DNA of 64,000 bases from the NCBI RefSeq assembly GCF_051020765.1, contig NW_027469364.1:1-64000 (forward strand), written 5' to 3'. Positions 12,801-30,540 of this stretch are shown here, one piece after another. Origin of the DNA: Lasioglossum baleicum. Lineage: Eukaryota > Arthropoda > Insecta > Hymenoptera > Halictidae. The position numbers and the translations under genes were made by a program. The first letter of the stretch is position 1, and each line of letters starts with the position of its first letter. The notes beneath the pieces are model-generated. The model made no database searches. It was not told where the DNA came from and worked only from the letters and a program-made list of their open reading frames with translations.

Positions 12801-15787
12801 TAACGCATAACGCATAACGCATAACGCATAACGCATAACGCATAACGCATAACGCATAACACATAACGCATAACGCATAACGCATAACGCTTAACGCATA
12901 ACGCCTAACGCATAACGCGTAACGCATAATGCATAACGCATAACGCTTAACGCATAGCCCATAACGCATAACGCATAACGCATCGCGCATAACGCATAAC
13001 GGATAACGCATAACGCATAACGCACAACGGATAACGCATAACGCATAACGCATAACGAATTACGCATAACGCATAACCCATAACGCATAACGCATAACGC
13101 ATAACGCATAACGCATAACGCATAACGCTTAACGCATAACGCATAACGCCTAACGCATAACGCGTAACGCATAATGCATAACGTATAACGCTTAACGCAT
13201 AGCCCATAACGCATAACGCATAACGCATCGCGCATAACGCATAACGGATAACGCATAACGCATAACGCATAACGGATAACGCATAACGCATAACGCATAA
13301 CGAATTACGCATAACGCATAACCCATAACGCATAACGCATAACGCATAACGCATAACGCATAACGCTTAACGCATAGCTCATAACGCATAACGCATAACG
13401 CTTAACGCATAACGCATAACGCATAACGGATAACGCATAACGCATAACGCATAACGGATAACGCATAACGCATAACGCATAACGCATAACGCATAACGCA
13501 TAACGCATAACGCGTAACGCATAATGCATAACGCATAACGCTTAACGCATAGCCCATAACGCATAACGCATAACGCATCGCGCATAACGCATAACGGATA
13601 ACGCATAACGCATAACACATAACGCATAACGCATAACGCATAACGCATAACGCATAACGCATAACGCATAACGCTTAACGCATAGCTCATAACGCATAAC
13701 GCATAACGCTTAACGCATAACGCATAACGCATAACGGATAACGCATAACGCATAACGCATAACGGATAACGCATAACGCATAACGCATAACGCATAACGC
13801 ATAACGCATAACGCATAACGCATAACGCATAACGCATAACGCATAACGCATAACGCATAACGCATAACGCATAACGCATAACGCATATCGCATAACGCAT
13901 AACGCATAACGCATAACGCATAACGCATAACGCATAACGCATAACGCATAACGCATAACGCTTAACGCATAACGCATAACGCATAACGCATAACGCATAA
14001 CGCATAACGCATAACGCATAACGCATAACGCATAACGCATAACGCATAACGCATAACACATAACGCATAACGCATAACGCATAACGCTTAACGCATAACG
14101 CCTAACGCATAACGCGTAACGCATAATGCATAACGCATAACGCTTAACGCATAGCCCATAACGCATAACGCATAACGCATCGCGCATAACGCATAACGGA
14201 TAACGCATAACGCACAACGGATAACGCATAACGCATAACGCATAACGAATTACGCATAACGCATAACCCATAACGCATAACGCATAACGCATAACGCATA
14301 ACGCATAACGCATAACGCTTAACGCATAACGCATAACGCCTAACGCATAACGCGTAACGCATAATGCATAACGTATAACGCTTAACGCATAGCCCATAAC
14401 GCATAACGCATAACGCATCGCGCATAACGCATAACGGATAACGCATAACGCATAACGCATAACGGATAACGCATAACGCATAACGCATAACGAATTACGC
14501 ATAACGCATAACCCATAACGCATAACGCATAACGCATAACGCATAACGCATAACGCTTAACGCATAGCTCATAACGCATAACGCATAACGCTTAACGCAT
14601 AACGCATAACGCATAACGGATAACGCATAACGCATAACGCATAACGGATAACGCATAACGCATTACGCATAACGCATAACGCATAACGCATAACGCATAA
14701 CGCGTAACGCATAATGCATAACGCATAACGCTTAACGCATAGCCCATAACGCATAACGCATAACGCATCGCGCATAACGCATAACGGATAACGCATAACG
14801 CATAACACATAACGCATAACGCATAACGCATAACGCATAACGCATAACGCATAACGCATAACGCATAACGCATAACGCATAACGCATAACGCATAACGCA
14901 TAACGCATAACGCATAACGCATAACGCATAACGCATAACGCATAACGCATAACGCATAACGCATAACGCATAACGCATAACGCATAACGCATAACGCATA
15001 ACGCATAACGCATAACGCATAACGCATAACGCATAACGCATAACGCATAACGCATAACGCATAACGCATAACGCATAACGCATAACGCATAACGCATAAC
15101 GCATAACGCATAACGCATAACGCATAACGCATAACGCATAACGCATAACGCATAACGCATAACGCATAACGCATAACGCATAACGCATAACGCATAACGC
15201 ATAACGCATAACGCATAACGCATAACGCATAACGCATAACGCATAACGCATAACGCATAACGCATAACGCATAACGCATAACGCATAACGCATAACGCAT
15301 AACGCATAACGCATAACGCATAACGCATAACGCATAACGCATAACGCATAACGCATAACGCATAACGCATAACGCATAACGCATAACGCATAACGCATAA
15401 CGCATAACGCATAACGCATAACGCATAACGCATAACGCATAACGCATAACGCATAACGCATAACGCATAACGCATAACGCATAACGCATAACGCATAACG
15501 CATAACGCATAACGCATAACGCATAACGCATAACGCATAACGCATAACGCATAACGCATAACGCATAACGCATACCGCATAACGCATAACGCATAACGCA
15601 TAACGCATAACGCATAACGCATAACGCATAACGCATAACGCATAACGCATAACGCACAAAGCATAACGCATAACGCATAACGCATAACGCATAACGCATA
15701 ACGCATAACGCATAACGCATAACGCATAACGCATAACGCATAACGCATAACGCATAACGCATAACGCATAACGCATAACGCATAACG

Positions 15788-17363
15788 CACAAAGCATAAC
15801 ACATAACGCATAACGCATAACGCATAACGCTTAACGCATAACGCCTAACGCATAACGCGTAACGCATAATGCATAACGCATAACGCTTAACGCATAGCCC
15901 ATAACGCTTAACGCATAACGCATCGCGCATAACGCATAACGGATAACGCATAACGCATAACGCATAACGCATAACGCATAACGCATAACGCATAACGCAT
16001 AACGCATAACGCATAACGCATAACGCATAACGCATAACGCATAACGCTTAACGCATAACGCATTACGCATAACGCATAACGCATAACGCATAACGGATAA
16101 CGCATAACGCATAACGCATAACGCATAACGCATAACGCATAACGCATTACGCATAACGCATAACGCATAACGCATAACGCATAACGCATAACGCATAACG
16201 CATAACGCATAACGCATAACGCATAACGCAAAACGCATAACGCATAACGCATAACGCATAACGCATAACGCATAACGCATAACGCTTAACGCATAACGCC
16301 TAACGCATAACGCGTAACGCATAATGCATAACGCATAACGCTTAACGCATAGCCCATAACGCATAACGCATAACGCATCGCGCATAACGCATAACGGATA
16401 ACGCATAACGCATAACGCATAACGGATAACGCATAACGCATAACGCATAACGCATAACGAATTACGCATAACGCATAACCCATAACGCATAACGCATAAC
16501 GCATAACGCATAACGCATAACGCATAACACATAACGCATAACGCATAACGCATAACGCTTAACGCATAACGCATAACGCATAACGCATAACGCACAAAGC
16601 ATAACACATAACGCATAACGCATAACGCATAACGCTTAACGCATAACGCCTAACGCATAACGCGTAACGCATAATGCATAACGCATAACGCTTAACGCAT
16701 AGCCCATAACGCTTAACGCATAACGCATCGCGCATAACGCATAACGGATAACGCATAACGCATAACGCATAACGCATAACGCATAACGCATAACGCATAA
16801 CGCATAACGCATAACGCATAACGCATAACGCATAACGCATAACGCATAACGCTTAACGCATAACGCATTACGCATAACGCATAACGCATAACGCATAACG
16901 GATAACGCATAACGCATAACGCATAACGCATAACGCATAACGCATAACGCATTACGCATAACGCATAACGCATAACGCATAACGCATAACGCATAACGCA
17001 TAACGCATAACGCATAACGCATAACGCATAACGCAAAACGCATAACGCATAACGCATAACGCATAACGCATAACGCATAACGCATAACGCTTAACGCATA
17101 ACGCCTAACGCATAACGCGTAACGCATAATGCATAACGCATAACGCTTAACGCATAGCCCATAACGCATAACGCATAACGCATCGCGCATAACGCATAAC
17201 GGATAACGCATAACGCATAACGCATAACGGATAACGCATAACGCATAACGCATAACGCATAACGAATTACGCATAACGCATAACCCATAACGCATAACGC
17301 ATAACGCATAACGCATAACGCATAACGCATAACACATAACGCATAACGCATAACGCATAACGC
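15788..17363. repeat. 805-bp tandem duplication in the satellite
   Basis: The block starting at the CACAAAG variant at 15788 is repeated from 16593, an offset of exactly 805 bp (115 units). Every variant between them, including the rare ACGCAAAACGC word, reappears at the same offset. The second copy leaves the pattern near 17364, where GCCTAAC replaces plain units. Confidence 0.9.
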
Positions 17364-20300
17364 TTAACGCATAACGCCTAACGCATAACGCGTAACGCAT
17401 AATGCATAACGTATAACGCTTAACGCATAGCCCATAACGCATAACGCATAACGCATCGCGCATAACGCATAACGGATAACGCATAACGCATAACGCATAA
17501 CGGACAACGCATAACGCATAACGCATAACGAATTACGCATAACGCATAACCCATAACGCATAACGCATAACGCATAACGCATAACGCATAACGCATAACG
17601 CATAACGCATAACGCATAACGCATAACGGATAACGCAAGAAGCATAACGCATAACGCATAAAGCATAACGCATAACGCATAACGCATAACGCATAACGCA
17701 TAACGCATAACGCATAACGCATAACGCATAACGCATAACGCATAACGCATAACGCATAACGCATAACGCATAACGCATAACGAATTACGCATAACGCATA
17801 ACCCATAACGCATAACGCATAACGCATAACGCAAAACGCATAACGCATAACACATAACGCATAACGCATAACGCATAACGCTTAACGCATAACGCCTAAC
17901 GCATAACGCGTAACGCATAATGCATAACGTATAACGCTTAACGCATAGCCCATAACGCATAACGCATAACGCATCGCGCATAACGCATAACGGATAACGC
18001 ATAACGCATAACGCATAACGCATAACGGATAACGCATAACGCATAACGCATAACGAATTACGCATAACGCATAACCCATAACGCATAACGCATAACGCAT
18101 AACGCATAACGCATAACGCATAACGCATAACGCATAACGCATAACGCATAACGCATAACGCATAACGGATAACGCAAGAAGAATAACGCATAACGCATAA
18201 AGCATAACGCATAACGCATAACGCATAACGCATAACGCATAACGCATAACGCATAACGCATAACGCATAACGCATAACGCATAACGCATAACGCATAACG
18301 CATAACGCATAACGCATAACGCATAACGCATAACGCATAACGCATAACGCATAACGCATAACGCATAACGCATAACGCATAACGCATAACGCATAACGCA
18401 TAACGCATAACGCATAACGCTTAACGCATAACGCATTACGCATAACGCATAACGCATTACGCATAACGCTTAACGCATAGCTCATAACGCATAACGCATA
18501 GCTCATAACGCATAACGCATAACGCTTAACGCATAACGCATAACGCGTAACGCATAATGCATAACGCATAACGCTTAACGCATAGCCCATAACGCATAAC
18601 GCATAACGCATAACGCATAACGCATAACGGATAACGCATAACGCATAACGCATAACGCATAACGCATAACGCATAACGCATAACGCATAACGCATAACGC
18701 ATAACGCGTAACGCATAATGCATAACGCATAACGCTTAACGCATAGCCCATAACGCATAACGCATAACGCATCGCGCATAATGCATAACGGATAACGCAT
18801 AACGCATAACGCATAACGCATAACGCATAACGCATAACGCATAACGCATAACGCATAACGCATAACGCATAACGCATAACGCATAACGCATAACGCATAA
18901 CGCATAACGCATAACGCATAACGCATAACGCATAACGCATAACGCATAACGCATAACGCATAACGCATAACGCATAACGCATAACGCATAACGCATAACG
19001 CATAACGGATAACGCAAAACGGATAACGCATAACGCATAACGCATAACGCATAACGCATAACGCATAACGCATAACGCATAACGCATAACGCATAACGCA
19101 TAACGCATAACGCATAACGCATAACGCATAACGGATAACGCAAAACGGATAACGCATAACGCATAACGCATAACGCATAACGCATAACGCATAACGCATA
19201 ACGCATAACGCATAACGCATAACGCATAACGCATAACGCATAACGCATAACGCATAACGCATAACGCATAACGCATAACGCATAACGCATAACGCATAAC
19301 GCATAACGCATAACGCATAACGCATAACGCATAACGCATAACGCATAACGCATAACGCATAACGCATAACGGATAACGCAAGAAGAATAACGCATAACGC
19401 ATAAAGCATAACGCATAACGCATAACGCATAACGCATAACGCATAACGCATAACGCATAACGCATAACGCATAACGCATAACGCATAACGCATAACGCAT
19501 AACGCATAACGCATAACGCATAACGCATAACGCATAACGCATAACGCATAACGCATAACGCATAACGCATAACGCATAACGCATAACGCATAACGCATAA
19601 CGCATAACGCATAACGCATAACGCATAACGCTTAACGCATAACGCATTACGCATAACGCATAACGCATAACGCTTAACGCATAGCTCATAACGCATAACG
19701 CATAACGCTTAACGCATAACGCATAACGCATAACGCATAACGCATAACGCATAACGCATAACGCATAACGCATAACGCATAACGCATAACGCATAACGCA
19801 TAACGGATAACGCAAAACGGATAACGCATAACGCATAACGCATAACGCATAACGCATAACGCATAACGCATAACGCATAACGCATAACGCATAACGCATA
19901 ACGCATAACGCATAACGCATAACGCATAACGCATAACGCATAACGCAAAACGCATAACGCTTAACGCATAACGCATAACGCATAACGCATAACGCATAAC
20001 GCATAACGCATAACGCATAACGCATAACGCATAACGCATAACGCATAACGCTTAACGCTTAACGCATAACGCCTAACGCATAACGCGTAACGCATAATGC
20101 ATTACGCATAACGCATAACGCATAACGGATAACGCATGACGCATAACGCATAACGCATAACGCATAACGCATAACGCATAACGCATAACGCATAACGCAT
20201 AACGCATAACGCATAACGCATAACGCATAACGCATAACGCATAACGCATAACGCATAACGCATAACGCATAACGCATAACGCATAACGCATAACGCATAA

Positions 20301-20917
20301 CGCATAACGCATAACGCATAACGCATAACGCATAACGCATAACGCATAACGCATAACGCATAACGCATAACGCATAACGCATAACGCATAACGCATAACG
20401 CATAACGCATCACGCATAACGCATAACGCATAACGCATAACGCATAACGCATAACGCATAACGCATAACGCATAACGCATAACGCATAACGCATAACGCA
20501 TAACGCATAACGCATAACGCATAACGCATAACGCATAACGCATAACGCATAACGCATAACGCATAACGCATAACGCATAACGCATAACGCATAACGCATA
20601 ACGCATAACGCATAACGCATAAAGCATAACGCATAACGCATAACGCATAACGCATAAAGCATAACGCATAACGCATAACACATATCGCATAACGCATAAC
20701 GCATAACGCTTAACGCATAACGCATAACGCATAACGGATAACGCATAACGCATAACGCATAACGCATAACGCATAACGCATAACGCATAACGCATAACGC
20801 ATAACGCATAACGCATAACGCATAACGCATAACGCATAACACATATCGCATAACGCATAACGCATAACGCATAACGCATAACGCATAACGCATAACGCAT
20901 AACGCATAACGCATAAC

Positions 20918-23900
20918 GAATTACGCATAACGCATATCGCATAACACATAACGCTTAACGCATAACGCTTAACGCATAACGCATTACGCATAACGCATAA
21001 CGCATAACGCATAACGGATAACGCATGACGCATAACGCATAACGCATAACGCATAACGCATAACGCATAACGCATAACGCATAACGCATAACGCATAACG
21101 CATAACGCATAACGCATAACGCATAACGCATAACGCATAACGCATAACGCATAACGCATAACGCATAACGCATAACGCATAACGCATAACGCATAACGCA
21201 TAACGCATAACGCATAACGCATAACGCATAACGCATAACGCATAACGCATAACGCATAACGCATAACGCATAACGCATAACGCATAACGCATAACGCATA
21301 ACGCATAACGCATAACGCATAACGCATAACGCATAACGCATAACGCATAACGCATAACGCATAACGCATAACGCATAACGCATAACGCATAACGCATAAC
21401 GCATAACGCATAACGCATAACGCATAACGCATAACGCATAACGCATAACGCATAACGCATAACGCATAACGCATAACGCATAACGCATAACGCATAACGC
21501 ATAACGCATAACGCATAACGCATAACGCATAACGCATAACGCATAACGCATAACGCATAACGCATAACGCATAACGCATAACGCATAACGCATAACGCAT
21601 AACGCATAACGCATAACGCATAACGCATAACGCATAACGCATAACGCATAACGCATAACGCATAACGCATAACGCATAACGCATAACGCATAACGCATAA
21701 AGCATAACGCATAACGCATAACGCATAACGCATAACGCATAACGCATAACGCATGACGCATAACGCATAACGCATAACGCATAACGCATAACGCATAACG
21801 TATAACGCATAACGCATAACGCATAACGCTTAACGCATAACGCATTACGCATAACGCATAACGCATAACGCATAACGCTTAACGCATAGCTCATAACGCA
21901 TAACGCATAACGCTTAACGCATAACGCATAACGGATAACGCATAACGCATAACGGATAACGCATAACGCATAACGCATAACGCATAACGCATAACGCATA
22001 CCGCATAACGCATAACGCATAACGCATAACGCATAACGCATAACGCATAACGCGTAACGCATAATGCATAACGCATAACGCTTAACGCATAGCCCATAAC
22101 GCATAACGCATAACGCATCGCGCATAACGCATAACGGATAACGCATAACGCATAACGCATAACGGATAACGCATAACGCATAACGCATAACGCATAACGA
22201 ATTACGCATAACGCATAACCCATGACGCATAACGCATAACGCATAACGCATAACGCATAACGCATAACGGATAACGCAAGACGCATAACGCATAACGCAT
22301 AAAGCATAACGCATAACGCATAACGCATAACGCATAACGCATAACGCATAACGCATAACGCATAACGCATAACGCATAACGCATAACGCATAACGCATAA
22401 CGCATAACGCATAACGCATAACGCATAACGCATAATGCATAACGCACAACGCATAAAGCATAACGCATAACGCATAACACATATCGCATAACGCATAACG
22501 CATAACGCTTAACGCATAACGCATAACGCATAACGGATAACGCATAACGCATAACGCATAACGCATAACGCATAACGCATAACGCATAACGCATAACGCA
22601 TAACGCATAACGCATAACGCATAACACATATCGCATAACGCATAACGCATAACGCATAACGCATAACGCATAACGCATAACGCATAACGCATAACGCATA
22701 ACGCATAACGCATAACGCATAACGCATAACGCATAACGCATAACGCATAACGCATAACGCATAACGCATAACGCATAACGCATAACGCATAACGCATAAC
22801 GCATAACACATATCGCATAACGCATAACGCATAACGCATAACGCATAACGCATAACGCATAACGCATAACGCATAACGCATAACGCATAACGCATAACGC
22901 ATAACGCATAACGCATAACGCATAACGAATTACGCATAACGCATATCGCATAACACATAACGCTTAACGCATAACGCTTAACGCATAACGCATTACGCAT
23001 AACGCATAACGCATAACGCATAACGGATAACGCATGACGCATAACGCATAACGCATAACGCATAACGCATAACGCATAACGCATAACGCATAACGCATAA
23101 CGCATAACGCATAACGCATAACGCATAACGCATAACGCATAACGCATAACGCATAACGCATAACGCATAACGCATAACGCATAACGCATAACGCATAACG
23201 CATAACGCATAACGCATAACGCATAACGCATAACGCATAACGCATAACGCATAACGCATAACGCATAACGCATAACGCATAACGCATAACGCATAACGCA
23301 TAACGCATAACGCATAACGCATAACGCATAACGCATAACGCATAACGCATAACGCATAACGCATAACGCATAACGCATAACGCATAACGCATAACGCATA
23401 ACGCATAACGCATAACGCATAACGCATAACGCATAACGCATAACGCATAACGCATAACGCATAACGCATAACGCATAACGCATAACGCATAACGCATAAC
23501 GCATAACGCATAACGCATAACGCATAACGCATAACGCATAACGCATAACGCATAACGCATAACGCATAACGCATAACGCATAACGCATAACGCATAACGC
23601 ATAACGCATAACGCATAACGCATAACGCATAACGCATAACGCATAACGTATAACGCATAACGCATAACGCATAACGCTTAACGCATAACGCATTACGCAT
23701 AACGCATAACGCATAACGCATAACGCTTAACGCATAGCTCATAACGCATAACGCATAACGCTTAACGCATAACGCATAACGGATAACGCATAACGCATAA
23801 CGCATAACGGATAACGCATAACGCATAACGCATAACGCATAACGCATAACGCATAACGCATAACGCATAACGCATAACGCATAACGCATAACGCATAACG

Positions 23901-26900
23901 CATAACGCATAACGCATAACGCGTAACGCATAATGCATAACGCATAACGCTTAACGCATAGCCCATAACGCATAACGCATAACGCATCGCGCATAACGCA
24001 TAACGGATAACGCATAACGCATAACGCATAACGGATAACGCATAACGCATAACGCATAACGCATAACGAATTACGCATAACGCATAACCCATGACGCATA
24101 ACGCATAACGCATAACGCATAACGCATAACGCATAACGCATAACGCATAACGCATAACGGATAACGCAAGACGCATAACGCATAACGCATAAAGCATAAC
24201 GCATAACGCATAACGCATAACGCATAAAGCATAACGCATAACGCATAACACATATCGCATAACGCATAACGCATAACGCTTAACGCATAACGCATAACGC
24301 ATAACGGATAACGCATAACGCATAACGCATAACGCATAACGCATAACGCATAACGCATAACGCATAACGCATAACGCATAACGCATAACGCATAACGCAT
24401 AACGCATAACGCATAACGCATAACGCATAACACATATCGCATAACGCATAACGCATAACGCATAACGCATAACGCATAACGCATAACGCATAACGCATAA
24501 CGCATAACGCATAACGCATAACGCATAACGCATAACGAATTACGCATAACGCATAACGCTTAACGCATAACGCTTAACGCATAACGCATTACGCATAACG
24601 CATAACGCATAACGGATAACGCATAACGCATAACGGATAACGCATAACGGATAACGCATGACGCATAACGCATAACGCATAACGCATAACGCATAACGCA
24701 TAACGCATAACGCATAACGCATAACGCATAACGCATAACGCATAACGCATAACGCATAACGCATAACGCATAACGCATAACGCATAACGCATAACGCATA
24801 ACGCATAACGCATAACGCATAACGCATAACGCATAACGCATAACGCATAACGCATAACGCATAACGCATAACGCATAACGCATAACGCATAACGCATAAC
24901 GCATAACGCATAACGCATAACGCATAACGCATAACGCATAACGCATAACGCATAACGCATAACGCATAACGCATAACGCATAACGCATAACGCATAACGC
25001 ATAACGCATAACGCATAACGCATAACGCATAACGCATAACGCATAACGCATAACGCATAACGCAAGACGCATAACGCATAACGCATAAAGCATAACGCAT
25101 AACGCATAACGCATAACGCATAACGCATAACGCATAACGCATAACGCATAACGCATAACGCATAACGCATAACGCATAACGCATAACGCATAACGCATAA
25201 CGCATAACGCATAACGCATAATGCATAACGCACAACGCATAAAGCATAACGCATAACGCATAACACATATCGCATAACGCATAACGCATAACGCTTAACG
25301 CATAACGCATAACGCATAACGGATAACGCATAACGCATAACGCATAACGCATAACGCATAACGCATAACGCATAACGCATAACGCATAACGCATAACGCA
25401 TAACGCATAACACATATCGCATAACGCATAACGCATAACGCATAACGCATAACGCATAACGCATAACGCATAACGCATAACGCATAACGCATAACGCATA
25501 ACGCATAACGCATAACGCATAACGCATAACGCATAACGCATAACGCATAACGCATAACGCATAACGCATAACGAATTACGCATAACGCATATCGCATAAC
25601 ACATAACGCTTAACGCATAACGCTTAACGCATAACGCATTACGCATAACGCATAACGCATAACGCATAACGGATAACGCATGACGCATAACGCATAACGC
25701 ATAACGCATAACGCATAACGCATAACGCATAACGCATAACGCATAACGCATAACGCATAACGCATAACGCATAACGCATAACGCATAACGCATAACGCAT
25801 AACGCATAACGCATAACGCATAACGCATAACGCATAACGCATAACGCATAACGCATAACGCATAACGCATAACGCATAACGCATAACGCATAACGCATAA
25901 CGCATAACGCATAACGCATAACGCATAACGCATAACGCATAACGCATAACGCATAACGCATAACGCATAACGCATAACGCATAACGCATAACGCATAACG
26001 CATAACGCATAACGCATAACGCATAACGCATAACGCATAACGCATAACGCATAACGCATAACGCATAACGCATAACGCATAACGCATAACGCATAACGCA
26101 TAACGCATAACGCATAACGCATAACGCATAACGCATAACGCATAACGCATAACGCATAACGCATAACGCATAACGCATAACGCATAACGCATAACGCATA
26201 ACGCATAACGCATAACGCATAACGCATAACGTATAACGCATAACGCATAACGCATAACGCTTAACGCATAACGCATTACGCATAACGCATAACGCATAAC
26301 GCATAACGCTTAACGCATAGCTCATAACGCATAACGCATAACGCTTAACGCATAACGCATAACGGATAACGCATAACGCATAACGCATAACGGATAACGC
26401 ATAACGCATAACGCATAACGCATAACGCATAACGCATAACGCATAACGCATAACGCATAACGCATAACGCATAACGCATAACGCATAACGCATAACGCAT
26501 AACGCGTAACGCATAATGCATAACGCATAACGCTTAACGCATAGCCCATAACGCATAACGCATAACGCATCGCGCATAACGCATAACGGATAACGCATAA
26601 CGCATAACGCATAACGGATAACGCATAACGCATAACGCATAACGCATAACGAATTACGCATAACGCATAACCCATGACGCATAACGCATAACGCATAACG
26701 CATAACGCATAACGCATAACGGATAACGCAAGACGCATAACGCATAACGCATAAAGCATAACGCATAACGCATAACGCATAACGCATAAAGCATAACGCA
26801 TAACGCATAACACATATCGCATAACGCATAACGCATAACGCTTAACGCATAACGCATAACGCATAACGGATAACGCATAACGCATAACGCATAACGCATA

Positions 26901-29110
26901 ACGCATAACGCATAACGCATAACGCATAACGCATAACGCATAACGCATAACGCATAACGCATAACGCATAACGCATAACACATATCGCATAACGCATAAC
27001 GCATAACGCATAACGCATAACGCATAACGCATAACGCATAACGCATAACGCATAACGCATAACGCATAACGCATAACGCATAACGAATTACGCATAACGC
27101 ATAACGCTTAACGCATAACGCTTAACGCATAACGCATTACGCATAACGCATAACGCATAACGGATAACGCATAACGCATAACGGATAACGCATGACGCAT
27201 AACGCATAACGCATAACGCATAACGCATAACGCATAACGCATAACGCATAACGCATAACGCATAACGCATAACGCATAACGCATAACGCATAACGCATAA
27301 CGCATAACGCATAACGCATAACGCATAACGCATAACGCATAACGCATAACGCATAACGCATAACGCATAACGCATAACGCATAACGCATAACGCATAACG
27401 CATAACGCATAACGCATAACGCATAACGCATAACGCATAACGCATAACGCATAACGCATAACGCATAACGCATAACGCATAACGCATAACGCATAACGCA
27501 TAACGCATAACGCATAACGCATAACGCATAACGCATAACGCATAACGCATAACGCATAACGCATAACGCATAACGCATAACGCATAACGCATAACGCATA
27601 ACGCATAACGCATAACGCATAACGCATAACGCATAACGCATAACGCATAACGCATAACGCATAACGCATAACGCATAACGCATAACGCATAACGCATAAC
27701 GCATAACGCATAACGCATAACGCATAACGCATAACGCATAACGCATAACGCATAACGCATAACGCATAACGCATAACGCATAACGCATAACGCATAACGC
27801 ATCGCGCATAACGCATAACGGATAACGCATAACGCATAACGCATAACGGATAACGCATAACGCATAACGCATAACGAATTACGCATAACGCATAACCCAT
27901 AACGCATAACGCATAACGCATAACGCATAACGCATAACGCATAACGCATAACGCATAACGCATAACGCATAACGCATAACGCATAACGCATAACGCATAA
28001 CGGATAACGCAAGAAGCATAACGCATAACGCATAAAGCATAACGCATAACGCATAACGCATAACGCATAACGCATAACGCATAACGCATAACGCATAACG
28101 CATAACGCATAACGTATAACGCATAACGCATAACGCATAACGCTTAACGCATAACGCATTACGCATAACGCATAACGCATAACGCATAACGCATAACGCT
28201 TAACGCATAGCTCATAACGCATAACGCATAACGCTTAACGCATAACGCATAACGGATAACGCATAACGCATAACGCATAACGGATAACGCATAACGCATA
28301 ACGCATAACGCATAACGCATAACGCATAACGCATAACGCATAACGCATAACGCATAACGCATAACGCATAACGCATAACGCATAACGCATAACGCATAAC
28401 GCGTAACGCATAATGCATAACGCATAACGCTTAACGCATAGCCCATAACGCATAACGCATAACGCATCGCGCATAACGCATAACGGATAACGCATAACGC
28501 ATAACGCATAACGGATAACGCATAACGCATAACGCATAACGCATAACGCATAACGCATAACGAATTACGCATAACGCATAACCCATGACGCATAACGCAT
28601 AACGCATAACGCATAACGCATAACGCATAACGCATAACGGATAACGCAAGACGCATAACGCATAACGCATAAAGCATAACGCATAACGCATAACGCATAA
28701 CGCATAAAGCATAACGCATAACGCATAACACATATCGCATAACGCATAACGCATAACGCTTAACGCATAACGCATAACGCATAACGGATAACGCATAACG
28801 CATAACGCATAACGCATAACGCATAACGCATAACGCATAACGCATAACGCATAACGCATAACGCATAACGCATAACGCATAACGCATAACACATATCGCA
28901 TAACGCATAACGCATAACGCATAACGCATAACGCATAACGCATAACGCATAACGCATAACGCATAACGCATAACGCATAACGCATAACGCATAACGCATA
29001 ACGCATAACGCATAACGAATTACGCATAACGCATATCGCATAACACATAACGCTTAACGCATAACGCTTAACGCATAACGCATTACGCATAACGCATAAC
29101 GCATAACAGA
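20918..29110. repeat. Kilobase-scale higher-order repeat series
   Basis: A landmark block (CGAATTACG, then ATATCGC, ATAACAC and two CTTAACGC) starts at 20918, 22927, 25573 and 29017. Shortened versions without the ATATCGC part start at 24537 and 27085. Each is followed by CGGATAAC, ATGACGC and then a pure run of about 540-675 bp. Successive spacings are 2009, 1610, 1036, 1512 and 1932 bp, all multiples of 7. The same landmark reappears at 35667, 36115, 44787, 47748, 52347 and 56981. Confidence 0.88.
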
Positions 29111-29760
29111 TAACGCATGACGCATAACGCATAACGCATAACGCATAACGCATAACGCATAACGCATAACGCATAACGCATAACGCATAACGCATAACGC
29201 ATAACGCATAACGCATAACGCATAACGCATAACGCATAACGCATAACGCATAACGCATAACGCATAACGCATAACGCATAACGCATAACGCATAACGCAT
29301 AACGCATAACGCATAACGCATAACGCATAACGCATAACGCATAACGCATAACGCATAACGCATAACGCATAACGCATAACGCATAACGCATAACGCATAA
29401 CGCATAACGCATAACGCATAACGCATAACGCATAACGCATAACGCATAACGCATAACGCATAACGCATAACGCATAACGCATAACGCATAACGCATAACG
29501 CATAACGCATAACGCATAACGCATAACGCATAACGCATAACGCATAACGCATAACGCATAACGCATAACGCATAACGCATAACGCATAACGCATAACGCA
29601 TAACGCATAACGCATAACGCATAACGCATAACGCATAACGCATAACGCATAACGCATAACGCATAACGCATAACGCATAACGCATAACGCATAACGCATA
29701 ACGCATAACGCATAACGCATAACGCATAACGCATAACGCATAACGCATAACGCATAACGC

Positions 29761-30540
29761 ATCACGCATAACGCATAACGTATAACGCGTAACGCATAAC
29801 ACATATCGCGTAACGCATAACGCATAACGCATAACGCTTAACGCATAACGCATAACGCATAACGCATAACGGATAACGCATAACGCATAACGCATAACGG
29901 ATAACGCATAACGCATAACGCATAACGCATAACGCATAACGCATAACGCATAACGCATAACGCATAACGCATAACGCATAACGCATAACGCATAACGCAT
30001 AACGCATAACGCATAACGCATAACGCATAACGCATAACGCATAACGCATAACGCATAACGCATAACGCATAACGCATAACGCATAACGCATAACGCATAA
30101 CGCATAACGCATAACGCATAACGCATAACGCATAACGCATAACGCATAACGCATAACGCATAACGCATAACGCATAACGCTTAACGCATAACGCATTACG
30201 CATAACGCATAACGCATAACGCATAACGCATAACCCATAACGCATAACGCATAACGCATAACGCATAACGCATAACGCATAACGCATAACGCATAACGCA
30301 TAACGCATATCGGATAACGCATAACGGATAACGCAAACGCATAACGCATAACGCATAACGCATAACGCATAACGCATAACGCATAACGCATAACGCATAA
30401 CGCATAACGCATAACGCATAACGCATAACGCATAACGCATAACGCATAACGCATAACGCATAACGCATAACGCATAACGCATAACGCATCACGCATAACG
30501 CATAACGTATAACGCGTAACGCATAACACATATCGCATAA
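29761..30540. repeat. Module M2, two copies left of the retroelement
   Basis: A variant string starting ATCACGC, then ACGTATAACGCG, ATAACAC and ATATCGC occurs at 29761 and 30488. Their 727-bp spacing is one short of a multiple of 7, explained by the single-base deletion at 30335. Two more copies lie right of the retroelement at 39294 and 39658 (364 bp apart), so this module was spread on both sides of it. Confidence 0.85.

Larger units (their letters stand above)
6734..20070. repeat. Higher-order module M1, recurrent
   Basis: An ordered string of variant heptamers recurs: GCCTAAC, then GCGTAAC, ATAATGC, CTTAAC, ATAGCCC, ATCGCGC, one or two CGGATAAC, CGAATTACG and AACCC. The GCCTAAC landmark appears near 6734, 8163, 9317, 10221, 11973, 12904, 13148, 14100, 14339, 15842, 16658, 17102 and 17893, among others. 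It appears again right of the retroelement near 36578, 45599, 52922, 53642, 57548, 60348, 62041 and 63576. Spacing varies because pure ATAACGC runs between landmarks differ in length. Coordinates here span the left-block occurrences. Confidence 0.85.
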
